A stretch of 33,574 bases of DNA from Motiliproteus sp963974645 (GCA_963974645.1 CAXBEA010000042.1:1-33574), one strand, 5' to 3'; shown: positions 8,798-16,750, numbered from the stretch's first letter. Numbers and translations are program-made. Notes: generated by a model not told the origin, from the letters alone.

Positions 8798-9796
8798 ATG
8801 CAGATCATCCCCGCACTAACGCTGGCAGAAAACGCAAGCCGCTCCAAGGCTAAAATCAATATGGGTATCAGTGCCTGCCTGCTTGGGCAGCCAGTCCGCT
8901 ACAACGGCGGTCATACCCAGTCCAAACTTTGTCTGAATACGTTGAGTGAGCACTTCAATTACCGCAGCTTTTGCCCCGAGGTTGCTGCCGGTTTGGGTGT
9001 CCCCCGTCCAACACTGAGGCTAGTGGGTGATGTCGCTGCACCTCGATTGGTGTTTTCGAATGACGCCCAAAAAGATGTCACCGAGCCGCTTAATCAAGCC
9101 ATCTCCTCGGTTATCGATAGCCTTGCTGGCCTGGATGGCTACATCCTGATGAAGAACTCGCCCAGTTGCAGTTTAGAGCGAATTAAAGTCTATACGGACA
9201 ACGGTAACCCTCAACAGGAGCGTACTCAGGGGCTCTTTACCCGCGCGCTGCAGCAGCGCTATCCCAACCTGCCGATTGAGGAGGAGGGTCGGCTTAATGA
9301 TGCTCGGTTGCGCGAAAACTTTCTGCTGCGGGTGTTCGCCCATCAGCAGTTTCGTCATCAGGTCGATGCCAAGCTGAGCCTGGGCGCGCTGATGAACTTT
9401 CACCGTGACTATAAATATGTGCTGCTAGCGCACCATCAACCCGAGTACCGGGCGCTGGGCAGACTGCTGGCTCTATCCCGCTCTGATGGCGATCTAGGTC
9501 CTATCCGTGACGAGTACCAGCGTCGCTTTATGATTGCACTGTCTACGCCTGCCAGCCGCAAAAATCATTGCAATGTACTGCTGCATATTCTTGGCTATCT
9601 GAAGCGGTCGGTAGAGGCAGGGGCGCGCAGGGATATCGTTACCGTAATTGACCGTTATCGTCGTGGCGAGATCAACCTGGCAACCCCGATGACCCTGATT
9701 GACCATTACGTGCAGCGTTTCGGCAGTGACTATATTCGCGCCCAGCGCTATTTTCAGCCCTACCCTGCAACACTGGGATTAACCAGTCGGTTATAA
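8798..9796 (+). CDS. DUF523-DUF1722 fusion protein (YbgA-like)
   Basis: A 332-residue protein. Residues about 20-165 match DUF523: GISACLLGQPVRYNGGH, later LKN-like MKNSPSCS, with conserved cysteines at SAC and PSC. Residues about 200-320 match DUF1722 (YbgA): FHRDYKYVLLAH, YRALGRLLA, NVLLHILGYLK and Y..G...L..P..L..HY. The start has AGAGGA eight bases upstream. The biochemical function is uncertain. In Escherichia coli ybgA lies next to phr, and DUF523-DUF1722 fusions often accompany photolyase and B12/MerR regulators. The same linkage here supports a light- or DNA-repair-related role. Confidence 0.85.
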   Translation: MQIIPALTLAENASRSKAKINMGISACLLGQPVRYNGGHTQSKLCLNTLSEHFNYRSFCPEVAAGLGVPRPTLRLVGDVAAPRLVFSNDAQKDVTEPLNQAISSVIDSLAGLDGYILMKNSPSCSLERIKVYTDNGNPQQERTQGLFTRALQQRYPNLPIEEEGRLNDARLRENFLLRVFAHQQFRHQVDAKLSLGALMNFHRDYKYVLLAHHQPEYRALGRLLALSRSDGDLGPIRDEYQRRFMIALSTPASRKNHCNVLLHILGYLKRSVEAGARRDIVTVIDRYRRGEINLATPMTLIDHYVQRFGSDYIRAQRYFQPYPATLGLTSRL

Positions 9797-9812
9797 CCGC
9801 TGGCTGGTTTTT
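9781..9812 (+). terminator. Candidate terminator overlapping a stop codon
   Basis: AACCAG (9781-9786) can pair with CTGGTT (9804-9809), with an inner CGGTTATAACCG palindrome, followed by a short T-run to 9812. The TAA stop of the preceding gene (9794-9796) lies in the loop, so translating ribosomes could open the hairpin. It may reduce read-through from the DUF523-DUF1722 gene into the photolyase gene. Confidence 0.45.
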
Positions 9813-9890
9813 AGTGATTGGCGATTGGTGCCAAATTACTGGAGAAACGTGCTTGGACCCGCGATGTCTACAGAGCATGCCAAGATAGAG

Positions 9891-9908
9891 AGTGAGAGTG
9901 AGAGTGAG
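9891..9908 (+). repeat. Hexanucleotide repeat (AGTGAG)x3 over the photolyase ribosome site
   Basis: Three perfect AGTGAG units, preceded by a partial GAG (9888-9890), end two bases before the ATG at 9911. The GAG units are the only purine-rich sequence available as a ribosome-binding site. A gain or loss of units would change the leader but not the reading frame. Confidence 0.75.
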
Positions 9909-9910
9909 CG

Positions 9911-11410
9911 ATGAGCACAGCGACGACCCTGGTCTGGTTCAGGCAGGACTTGCGAACTCAGGATAATCCCGCACTCTTCTATGCAGCCGAGCAGGGCTGG
10001 GTCGTGCCGATTTATATCCTTGATGATCGCCACCCCGGCGAGTTCGATCTGGGCAGTGCAAGTCGTGGCTGGTTGCACCAGTCGCTAACCGCGCTTAACC
10101 AACAGTTGCAAGGCGCGCTGCGGTTTTTCCGTGGTGATCCGCTGCTGCTTATTCCCCGGTTATTACGCGATTCGGGTATCCGGCGAGTGGCCTGGAACCG
10201 TTGTTATCAACCCGGTCAGATCCATCAAGATAGCTCGCTCAAGCGCCTGTTGATCGACCAAGGCATTGACGTCCAAAGTTACAACGGCAGTCTGCTTTGG
10301 GAACCCTGGACGGTATTAAAAAAAGATCAGACCCCCTATAAGGTATTTACCGCCTATTACCGTAACGGCTGCCTGAGGCGCGAGCCTCCACGCCTGCCAT
10401 TACCGCGCCCGGTCAATCTTTCGTTACCAGCGGATCTTCCAGAGACTTGCTCCGGGCTACCCTTGGACGCCCTGGAGTTGCTACCGAAACAGGGCTGGTA
10501 TGAAGGCGTTGCTGTATATTGGCAGCCCGGTGAACTGGGTGCGGCAGACCGGCTGGCTGAGTTTGTGAATCAAGCGCTGGCAGAGTACTCGCGTGGCCGT
10601 GATTATCCCGCTATCCAGGCTACCTCTCGATTGTCGCCGCACCTGCATTTCGGCGAACTGTCACCGAACCAGGTCTGGTATGTTGCCAGCCAATACCCGC
10701 TGACGGGGTGCAGCGAAGCCGATCGGGAGCTCTTTATTCGCCAGCTTGGCTGGCGTGAATTTTCCTACTATCTGCTGTATCACTGGCCGACCCTCCCCCA
10801 GCAAAACTTTCAACCCAAATTTGATCGCTTTGTCTGGCGCAACAACCCCCAAGCGCTACTCGCCTGGCAGCAAGGCCGGACCGGCATCCCCCTCGTCGAT
10901 GCCGGTATGCGTGAGCTTTGGCAAACCGGCACTATGCATAATCGAGTGCGGATGCTGGTGGGCTCGTTTTTGGTTAAAAATCTGGGGATCGACTGGCGTC
11001 TAGGCGCGGCCTGGTTTTGGGATACCCTGGTCGATGCGGATCTCGCCAACAACAGCGCTAGCTGGCAGTGGATCGCGGGAAGCGGTGCCGATGCAGCCCC
11101 CTATTTCCGAATCTTTAACCCCGTGACCCAGGGACAAAAATTTGATCCGCAAGGGCTCTATGTCAAGCGCTACTGCCCAGAGCTGGCAGAGCTACCCGCT
11201 AAACATATCCACGCGCCCTGGTTGGCGCCTACAGCACTGTTGGCGGAATGCCGGGTGGTTTTGGATCGCAGCTATCCCCGTCCGATCGTCGATCTGAAGC
11301 AAAGCAGGCAGGCTGCGCTGGATGCCTTTGCGACGCTAAGAGAGCACTCTCAGCCAACAGAAGGAAGCGCATCAGCCAACAGAGGGAAGTACATCGGCCG
11401 AGATCGGTAG
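9911..11410 (+). CDS. phrB: Class I deoxyribodipyrimidine photolyase
   Basis: A 499-residue flavoprotein that uses blue light to split cyclobutane pyrimidine dimers. The N-terminal alpha/beta antenna domain starts with LVWFRQDLRTQDNPAL. The C-terminal helical FAD domain shows GRDYPAIQATSRLSPHLHFGELSP, QLGWREFSYYLLYHWP, MRELWQTGTMHNRVRM, WFWDTLVDADLANNSASWQW and DAAPYFRIFNP, the FAD- and dimer-binding signatures. It is a little longer than the usual 470-480 residues because of a polar tail after residue 460. It lies 114 bases after the DUF523-DUF1722 gene. Control by the CarH-like regulator is inferred from position. A cryptochrome role cannot be excluded, but the sequence fits a true CPD photolyase. 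Confidence 0.93.
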   Translation: MSTATTLVWFRQDLRTQDNPALFYAAEQGWVVPIYILDDRHPGEFDLGSASRGWLHQSLTALNQQLQGALRFFRGDPLLLIPRLLRDSGIRRVAWNRCYQPGQIHQDSSLKRLLIDQGIDVQSYNGSLLWEPWTVLKKDQTPYKVFTAYYRNGCLRREPPRLPLPRPVNLSLPADLPETCSGLPLDALELLPKQGWYEGVAVYWQPGELGAADRLAEFVNQALAEYSRGRDYPAIQATSRLSPHLHFGELSPNQVWYVASQYPLTGCSEADRELFIRQLGWREFSYYLLYHWPTLPQQNFQPKFDRFVWRNNPQALLAWQQGRTGIPLVDAGMRELWQTGTMHNRVRMLVGSFLVKNLGIDWRLGAAWFWDTLVDADLANNSASWQWIAGSGADAAPYFRIFNPVTQGQKFDPQGLYVKRYCPELAELPAKHIHAPWLAPTALLAECRVVLDRSYPRPIVDLKQSRQAALDAFATLREHSQPTEGSASANRGKYIGRDR

Positions 11411-11427
11411 GGTTTAGAGAGGTTTTG

Positions 11428-11553
11428 CTACAGCCGCCACTCCAGCCCTAACAACAGGCTTTGACTGTCCCATCGTGCACTATTTAGCCGAGCATCACGG
11501 GCTGCTGATGATAGGCCTAGCAGCCATGCCGCAGTATTAGCCGCTTTAACCGA
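11428..11553 (-). pseudogene. Possible C-terminal remnant of an outer-membrane-type protein
   Basis: On minus, about 41 codons without a start run to a TAG at 11428-11430. They end in NSARWDSQSLLLGLEWRL, whose alternating hydrophobic pattern suits a final beta strand of a barrel. There is a stop immediately upstream and no start codon. This is a weak call. Confidence 0.2.
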
Positions 11554-11554
11554 A

Positions 11555-11809
11555 ATGGGTTACGGGCAAGAAACTCCAGCGCTAACAATGACTTTTCAGC
11601 TTAGACAAGATTTTCTTGATGGTGTTATGGATGGGATGTTTCAAGGCGCTCCTAGTGAGGGGCTCAGTTACAGCATTGCCAGCTTCGAAGAAGAATTTTC
11701 ACAAGCTCTAGCTATCGCATTGCAAGGCTCAGCAATGACACCCCAGAGTTTTGGCACTAGAAATCTCGACCGCATAACAAGCATTCAGGGCCAGATGCCT
11801 AGGCAGTAA
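11555..11809 (+). CDS. Unrecognised 84-residue hypothetical
   Basis: ATG-to-stop frame with a mostly acidic, amphipathic product (TFQLRQDFLDGVMDGMF, then SFEEEFSQALAIALQG). There is no clear ribosome site, no signal peptide and no family I recognise. A start at 11588 is also possible. It sits in a decayed intergenic region, so it may be a fragment or chance. Confidence 0.25.
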   Translation: MGYGQETPALTMTFQLRQDFLDGVMDGMFQGAPSEGLSYSIASFEEEFSQALAIALQGSAMTPQSFGTRNLDRITSIQGQMPRQ

Positions 11810-11924
11810 GATTGCTGTGTGCAGCATGATAGCAAAGCGCCCTTCCTGATTACCTACAAAACTCAGCCATGATGCTGCCGTCTATTTGCGGGTTGGGCTC
11901 ATCGACAAAGCCCCCTGGTCGCCT

Positions 11925-12075
11925 TGTCGGAATGAATTCCGACCCACAGGGATAGTGGGAAGTGCGCCAAGCCCGTCGGGAACGGGGTGCGCCGACCCAC
12001 AGGGCTGCTTTGTAGGTCGGGTTTTAACCCGACGCCGGCTGGTATCGATGTCGGAATAAATTCCGACCCACAGGG
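11925..12075. repeat. Cluster of short palindromic REP-like repeats
   Basis: Two 27-base units (11925-11951 and 12049-12075) differ at one base. Each holds a GTCGGAAT-AATTCCGAC-type palindrome followed by CCACAGGG. Between them are a third CCGACCCACAGGG (11992-12004) and the palindrome GTCGGGTTTTAACCCGAC at 12016-12033. A 25-base part of the first unit recurs inverted at 32001-32025. The organisation is like REP/BIME elements, which are often moved by REP-associated transposases; none is encoded here. Confidence 0.8.
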
Positions 12076-12194
12076 TCCATCCTTCGGGGCTTTCAGAGGT
12101 GCGACTGTGCTTACCCGCAGGTCTCATTATCGCGGCGATGGCTGATGATTATGGGTAATCAGGGCGGTCGAGGTGGCGTTTGAGCGCCTGGCGG

Positions 12195-12962
12195 TCAGTC
12201 CCCGTCGGTCTGCTCGATGGCGGCGCGAATGATGCGCTTCTCCTGCAGCTCGATCTGGCGCAACGAGTCGCTGACGTGGCGCACATGGGCCATAGCGGCT
12301 TTCTCGGCCCATTGCGCCTGACGGCTGATCACCGCGTTGAATATTTGCCGGTGATGCTTGTCGATCTGCTGCTTGAAGCTCTTGCGGTGGCTGAGATTGA
12401 GCACCGAGGCCTGCACTGAGTGCAGCATCAGGCTCTGCAGGCTGTTCAGCACGTGCACCAGCACCGGGTTATGGGAGGCTTCGGCAATGGAGCGATGGAA
12501 GGCGTGATCGAGTTCGGCATTGGTCAGGGGGTCGGCCGCTTCCATCGCCTCAAACGCCCTGGTGATCTGGTACTGGTCCTTGTCGGACGCCCGCTGTGCC
12601 GCGAGGCGCGCGGTCTGCCCCTCCAGTTGTTCACGCACCTCGAACAGATCATAGAGGGTGCGGGAATGACCGAAGAACAGCTGCATCAGCGGACTCTCCT
12701 GATTCGGCTCGGCGACGATATCGGCGACGAAGGAGCCCTTGCCGTGGCGGGTTTCGATCACCCCGCGCCCCTGCAGTTCATGCAAGGCTTCGCGGATGAT
12801 GGTGCGCGAGACCCCCAGCTTGGCGGCGAGTTGCCGCTCCGAGGGGATCTTCTGTTCCGGTGCCAGACTGCCCTCGAGAATCAGCTGCTCGAGACGGTGG
12901 GCGATCGCATGGGAGATCGGTATCGCTGTCGGTATCGCTGTCGCTGTCGCTTGCATCTTCAT
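12195..12962 (-). CDS. FadR-subfamily GntR regulator (GlcC-like)
   Basis: A 255-residue repressor/activator. A GntR winged helix spans about residues 18-85 (QKIPSERQLAAKLGVSRTIIREALHELQGRG, quoted in part). A C-terminal FCD ligand domain carries the metal-site pattern (LDHAFHRSIAEASHNP and later MAHVRHV). FCD regulators sense small organic acids; GlcC of E. coli, which controls glycolate oxidase, belongs to this group. It is divergent from the TRAP-glcB-glcDEF genes, with two TGGT-N3-ACCA palindromes in the gap. The N-terminal residues TATAIPTAIPI come from a short tandem repeat. The start is uncertain: ATG 12962 lies about 20 bases after AGGAGG, and ATG 12956 is an alternative. Confidence 0.85.
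   Translation of the reverse strand: MKMQATATAIPTAIPISHAIAHRLEQLILEGSLAPEQKIPSERQLAAKLGVSRTIIREALHELQGRGVIETRHGKGSFVADIVAEPNQESPLMQLFFGHSRTLYDLFEVREQLEGQTARLAAQRASDKDQYQITRAFEAMEAADPLTNAELDHAFHRSIAEASHNPVLVHVLNSLQSLMLHSVQASVLNLSHRKSFKQQIDKHHRQIFNAVISRQAQWAEKAAMAHVRHVSDSLRQIELQEKRIIRAAIEQTDGD
12917..12950. repeat. 12-bp tandem repeat inside the gntR start region
   Basis: TCGGTATCGCTG occurs twice in a row (12917-12940), followed by partial units TCGCTG and TCGC. It encodes the unusual TATAIPTAIP stretch ahead of the DNA-binding domain. The unit is a multiple of three, so slippage would only change the length of this tail. Confidence 0.7.
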
Positions 12963-12967
12963 AAACC

Positions 12968-12982
12968 ACTGGTTGGACCAGT
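12968..12982. promoter_or_regulatory. Candidate FadR-type operator 1
   Basis: ACTGGT-TGG-ACCAGT is a 15-base palindrome that matches the TGGT-NNN-ACCA core bound by FadR-subfamily regulators such as PdhR. It lies six bases from the gntR start codon, between AGGAGG (12983-12988) and the ATG. Binding there would suit autorepression. Confidence 0.55.
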
Positions 12983-13074
12983 CCTCCTCGGGGTGTTGGC
13001 GGGTGAACCTGATCCGCTATCGACCTAGACACTATCAGGCATTCGCTGTTTCAGGTCCACGAAACCGGTTCAGA

Positions 13075-13091
13075 AACTGGTCATACCAGTT
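13075..13091. promoter_or_regulatory. Candidate FadR-type operator 2
   Basis: AACTGGTCATACCAGTT is a 17-base perfect palindrome around a central base. It has the same TGGT-NNN-ACCA core as the site at 12968-12982, with centres 108 bases apart. It is about 160 bases upstream of dctP and could control the TRAP/glycolate operon. Confidence 0.65.
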
Positions 13092-13248
13092 CATCAAGGC
13101 GTGGACCCAGGCTCTCGAAGATGCCCATGATGCTCCCCTGCCTGGCGCCAGACCCCTTGAATTAAGGCTTTGCAGCCGACTCTTGATTGCACTCAAGACT
13201 GACACAGCAGATCAATTCTAAAAATAATAAGGTTCCTGGAGTAACTCT

Positions 13249-14385
13249 ATGAAGACCGACTACAACAACTCTCAACTACCGAGCGCACCTAAGCGTCGCG
13301 GCTTCTTTAAGGCCTTGGCGTTGACGACAGCTGTCGTCTTCGGGGCGACTCTGATGACCCCGGCTATTGCGGCCAAGACCCAGACCTGGAAAGTACAGTC
13401 GACCTGGGACGCAGGCACCATTGGTTACACGCTGTTTGAAGAATGGTCCAAGAATATGGAAGCCAAGACCGGTGGTGAGTTGATCATCAAGCCGTTCCCA
13501 GCCAAATCGGTGATCGCCGACAACAGCGGTCTGTTTGATGCCGTGCGCAACGGTGTTCTTCAGGGCATGAACCCCTGGACTCTGTACTGGTCAGGTAAGA
13601 TTCCTGCCACGGTGTTCCTCTCCTCCTACCCGGCCGGTCCCGACCAGCCGGCTCAGTGGGACCTCATGTTCTATAAGCTGGGGATGCTGGAAAAGGCGCG
13701 TGAAATCTACGCCAAACAGGGCCTTTTTTATGTGGGACCTATCCATCATGATGCCAACATCATCCACTCCAAAAAGCCGGTTCACCGCCTTTCTGATATG
13801 AAGGGTATGAAGGTTCGTTTGCCGGGCGGTATGGTGGCTGAGGTGTTCCAGAAGTTCGGTATCTCAACCGTCAGCCTACCGGGTTCGGATATCTTCCCTG
13901 CGTTGGAAAAAGGCACGATCGATGCTGCGGACTTCGTTGGACCTGCGGTTAACTGGGAACTGGGCTTTGGTCAGGTAACCGACAACATCCTGTTTGGGCC
14001 TCCTGGAATGATGTCTTTGTACCAGCCGGTGGATGTGATGGACCTGACCGTCAACATGAAGGCTTGGAACAAGCTGTCTGATGCGACCAAGGCGATCGTT
14101 GAGGCTGAAGTTCGTTCTTACTCTCAGCACCACTACCTAGAGATCCAGGCCGCTAATATCGTGGCACTGGAGAAGTTCAAGAAAGCGGGTAGCGTGGTGA
14201 ATCGTCTGAACCAGCAGGATGTTGAAGACTTCCGTAAAGCAGCGATTCCGGTTTGGTTCGATTGGGCCAACAAGGATAAGGATGCGCAAGATGTGTTCAA
14301 GATCCAACTGAACTTCATGAAGAGCGATCTGATGGGTTATGTCACAGATGAAGATCTTAAAGGTTTAGAGCTTAAAGATTTGTAA
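13249..14385 (+). CDS. dctP: TRAP transporter substrate-binding protein (DctP/TakP-like)
   Basis: A 378-residue periplasmic protein that captures the substrate for a TRAP importer. The N-terminus is a Tat-type signal (KRRGFFKAL, hydrophobic core, cut near AIAA). The DctP fold is clear: DMKGMKVRLPGG, with the Arg that usually binds a carboxylate, then LEKGTIDAADFVGP and a later NMKAWNKL. It resembles the TakP type, which binds 2-oxo acids, rather than the C4-dicarboxylate type. The ribosome site is GGAG eight bases before ATG. The first gene of the TRAP-glcB-glcDEF run, it probably carries a small 2-hydroxy or 2-oxo acid such as glycolate or glyoxylate. The substrate is inferred from context. 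Confidence 0.9.
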   Translation: MKTDYNNSQLPSAPKRRGFFKALALTTAVVFGATLMTPAIAAKTQTWKVQSTWDAGTIGYTLFEEWSKNMEAKTGGELIIKPFPAKSVIADNSGLFDAVRNGVLQGMNPWTLYWSGKIPATVFLSSYPAGPDQPAQWDLMFYKLGMLEKAREIYAKQGLFYVGPIHHDANIIHSKKPVHRLSDMKGMKVRLPGGMVAEVFQKFGISTVSLPGSDIFPALEKGTIDAADFVGPAVNWELGFGQVTDNILFGPPGMMSLYQPVDVMDLTVNMKAWNKLSDATKAIVEAEVRSYSQHHYLEIQAANIVALEKFKKAGSVVNRLNQQDVEDFRKAAIPVWFDWANKDKDAQDVFKIQLNFMKSDLMGYVTDEDLKGLELKDL

Positions 14386-14438
14386 GCTTAAAGAATAATG
14401 ACAGGACTCTGAGCATCGGTGCTTGAGAGTTGTTCCAA

Positions 14439-14468
14439 GGGAGGAGTGGGAGGTCACTCCTCCCTTTT
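14439..14468 (+). terminator. Intra-operon terminator/attenuator between dctP and dctQ
   Basis: GGGAGGAGTG (14439-14448) pairs perfectly with CACTCCTCCC (14455-14464), with a six-base loop and TTTT. It should end some transcripts after dctP. This would give more binding protein than permease, a common arrangement in binding-protein operons. Confidence 0.8.
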
Positions 14469-14498
14469 AATATGGAATTGAGGTTGAAGGTATAACTC

Positions 14499-15200
14499 AT
14501 GTCTGATTTAGAAGGTTTTGGCTTTGTCATGCCGCACTGGCTCTATTGGGGCTGGTTGGCAGTAATGCCGCTGATCATGATGGCCCTGGACAGAAGGGCG
14601 TTAAAGAAGGGGGCTAAGGTTGATTCATCCCACCCCAATTTTGCGGAGGTTCAAGCCGAGGAAGACCCGATTATTCTCCACCACTTTGAGGGGAATAGAT
14701 TCACCAAGGCGATTGACTGGATGTCTGAAAACTCAGGCGTATTTATCTCGTTCTGGACCATCAATGCGGTCTGCTTCTACTTTTACGAAGTCATTATGCG
14801 CTATGTCTTCAATATGCCGACCATCTGGGTTCACGAAGCGTCGTTCTTGCTGCTGGGAATGCAGTATCTGTTGGCGGGTGGGTTTGCGCTGCTGCACGGT
14901 GCCCATGTTCGAGTAGATGTGGTTTACAACTACTTACCAGAGCGCGGTCGGGTGGGGATGGATATCTTTACCTCGATGTTTTTCTTCACTTTTATGCTGG
15001 CCATGACCATCACCTCCTGGATCTATTTCGAGTACGCGATGCAACTGGGTGAGACCACCATGGAAACCTGGGGAATTCAGCATTGGCCGGTTAAAGGCGT
15101 GATGTTCCTGGGCTCTTTGTTGTTGTTGCTTGCCGGGATTTCAAAGCTGGTGAAAGACATCATGTTGTACATCCGTATGGGGCAGGAGAGATCAGTATGA
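14499..15200 (+). CDS. dctQ: TRAP transporter small permease (DctQ)
   Basis: A 233-residue inner-membrane protein. The usual four-helix DctQ core is at about residues 70-225 (for example FISFWTINAVCFYFYEVIMRYVFN, quoted in part, and HGAHVRVDVVYNYLPERGR). It is longer than the typical 160-190 residues because of an extra N-terminal helix (about 8-25) and a charged linker. The gene overlaps dctM by four bases (ATGA at 15197-15200), so the two are translationally coupled. Confidence 0.88.
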   Translation: MSDLEGFGFVMPHWLYWGWLAVMPLIMMALDRRALKKGAKVDSSHPNFAEVQAEEDPIILHHFEGNRFTKAIDWMSENSGVFISFWTINAVCFYFYEVIMRYVFNMPTIWVHEASFLLLGMQYLLAGGFALLHGAHVRVDVVYNYLPERGRVGMDIFTSMFFFTFMLAMTITSWIYFEYAMQLGETTMETWGIQHWPVKGVMFLGSLLLLLAGISKLVKDIMLYIRMGQERSV

Positions 15201-16750
15201 GCACAAGTGTATATGCCGAGGACGGAAGGCTTCTCAACGGCACCCAGCGTGCTTTAGGCACACTGGGAACCTGGGTGATGATTGTCTCCACAGTGGGGTT
15301 CGCGCTGGTGATCTGTGTAGAGATGATTAACTCTCTTTTTTACGAGGTCGATGAAGGCGAGTATTTCCTGTTTCATATAGCAGGGACCTTATCCGATATG
15401 GAGATAGGACCACTGACCTATCTGATGTTCGGGTCGCTGTTTGTGGCGTTGATGATGGGGTTGCCGTTGGCGTTCGTGACCGGTGGCTTGGGGGTCGTCT
15501 TCGTCTATCTGGTGGGTGACTCGGCGATGCTAAACATCATCCCCGGGCGTATCTTCCCGATGATGACCAACTCCGACATAGCCGCTATTCCGTTGTTTAT
15601 CTTTATGGCCTCGATGCTGGAACGGGCGGGTCTGATCGAAGAGATGTTCAACGTCGTTTATAAGTGGATGGGGGGGCTCAACGGGGGTCTAGCTACTGCG
15701 ACTATCTTGGCTTCTACTATCTTGGCAGCCATGGTCGGGGTCATCGGTGCTGCGGTTGTTACCATGGGTATCATCGCCCTGCCGGCGATGCTCAAGCGTG
15801 GCTATGATCCGCAAATTGCATTGGGATCTATTATGGCCGGTGGAACCCTGGGCATTTTGATACCGCCCTCTATCCTGGCGATCCTCTACGCCGTGGTTGC
15901 GCAGCAGTCTGTCGGCGAACTCTATCTGGGGGCCATCATCCCCGGGTTGGGTCTGTCGGTACTGTACATCGGCTACGTATTGGTGCGTACTAAGCTTAAT
16001 CCTGCTCTGGGCCCCGCTATACCTGTCGAAGAGCGTATCTCCTTCAAGGAAAAACTGTTACTGGTTAAAGACCTGATAGCGCCGATGATCTTGGTGATGT
16101 TGGTGCTGGGTCTGCTTTTCGGTGGGATAGCAACGCCAGTAGAAGCCGCGGGGATCGGTTCCTTTGGCGCCATCGTCGTGGCTTGGATGCACGGTGCCTT
16201 CAGTATCGAAGGACTCAAAGATGCATCGGTGCAAACGGCCAGAGCTTCGGCGATGGTGTTGTGGATCATGTTTGGTGCGTCGGTCTTTGTCGGCTTTTAT
16301 ATCCTGCAAGGCGGGCAGCAGTTTATTACCGAAAGCATCCTCAGCACCGGCATGTCGGCTTACGGCATCCTGATGTTGTTGATGGTGTTGCTGGTTGTTC
16401 TGGGGATGTTCCTTGACTGGGTCGGCATCTTGCTGCTGGCCGTACCGATCTTTATTCCGATCATTAAATCACTGACCTTCGATGGCCTGTTCGGTTTTCC
16501 CGGGGTGGACAGCAATGATGTGATTCTCTGGTTCGGGGTGCTCTATCTGGTCAATATGCAGATGTCCTTCCTGAGTCCGCCGTTTGGCTACGCGCTGTTC
16601 TATATCAAGGGTGTTTGTCCTCCAGAAATAACGATGGCCACCATCTTTAAATCTGCGCTGGTCTTCTTAGCCCTGCAAGCGCTTGGCTTGGTTTTGTGTA
16701 TTGTTTTCCCGGGTCTGGTGACCTGGTTGCCTAGCATGGTTTACGGCTAA
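15197..16750 (+). CDS. dctM: TRAP transporter large permease (DctM)
   Basis: A 517-residue polytopic membrane protein, the sodium-coupled transport subunit. It has many hydrophobic helices and DctM-typical segments such as MGLPLAFVTGG, IPLFIFMASMLERAG, the GGTLGILIPPSI motif and SPPFGYALFYIKG near the C-terminus. It is longer than the usual 425-residue form because of an added N-terminal helix and loops, as in the longer TRAP subgroup that also takes hydroxy or oxo acids. It lies between dctQ (overlap) and glcB (148 bases). Confidence 0.92.
   Translation: MSTSVYAEDGRLLNGTQRALGTLGTWVMIVSTVGFALVICVEMINSLFYEVDEGEYFLFHIAGTLSDMEIGPLTYLMFGSLFVALMMGLPLAFVTGGLGVVFVYLVGDSAMLNIIPGRIFPMMTNSDIAAIPLFIFMASMLERAGLIEEMFNVVYKWMGGLNGGLATATILASTILAAMVGVIGAAVVTMGIIALPAMLKRGYDPQIALGSIMAGGTLGILIPPSILAILYAVVAQQSVGELYLGAIIPGLGLSVLYIGYVLVRTKLNPALGPAIPVEERISFKEKLLLVKDLIAPMILVMLVLGLLFGGIATPVEAAGIGSFGAIVVAWMHGAFSIEGLKDASVQTARASAMVLWIMFGASVFVGFYILQGGQQFITESILSTGMSAYGILMLLMVLLVVLGMFLDWVGILLLAVPIFIPIIKSLTFDGLFGFPGVDSNDVILWFGVLYLVNMQMSFLSPPFGYALFYIKGVCPPEITMATIFKSALVFLALQALGLVLCIVFPGLVTWLPSMVYG

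Larger units (their letters stand above)
11411..12194. other. Gene-poor stretch with decayed frames and palindromic repeats
   Basis: About 780 bases contain no confident gene. They hold a possible barrel-protein remnant on minus (11428-11553), an unrecognised 84-codon frame on plus (11555-11809) and a cluster of CCGACCCACAGGG-type palindromic repeats (11925-12075). Confidence 0.6.

Noticed and set aside
11925..12075. CRISPR array
   Set aside because: The repeats are palindromic, unevenly spaced and without spacers of constant length; no cas gene is present.
12420..13221. Long plus-strand frames opposite and upstream of the GntR gene
   Set aside because: They are antisense shadows with low-complexity products; the minus-strand GntR protein is clear.
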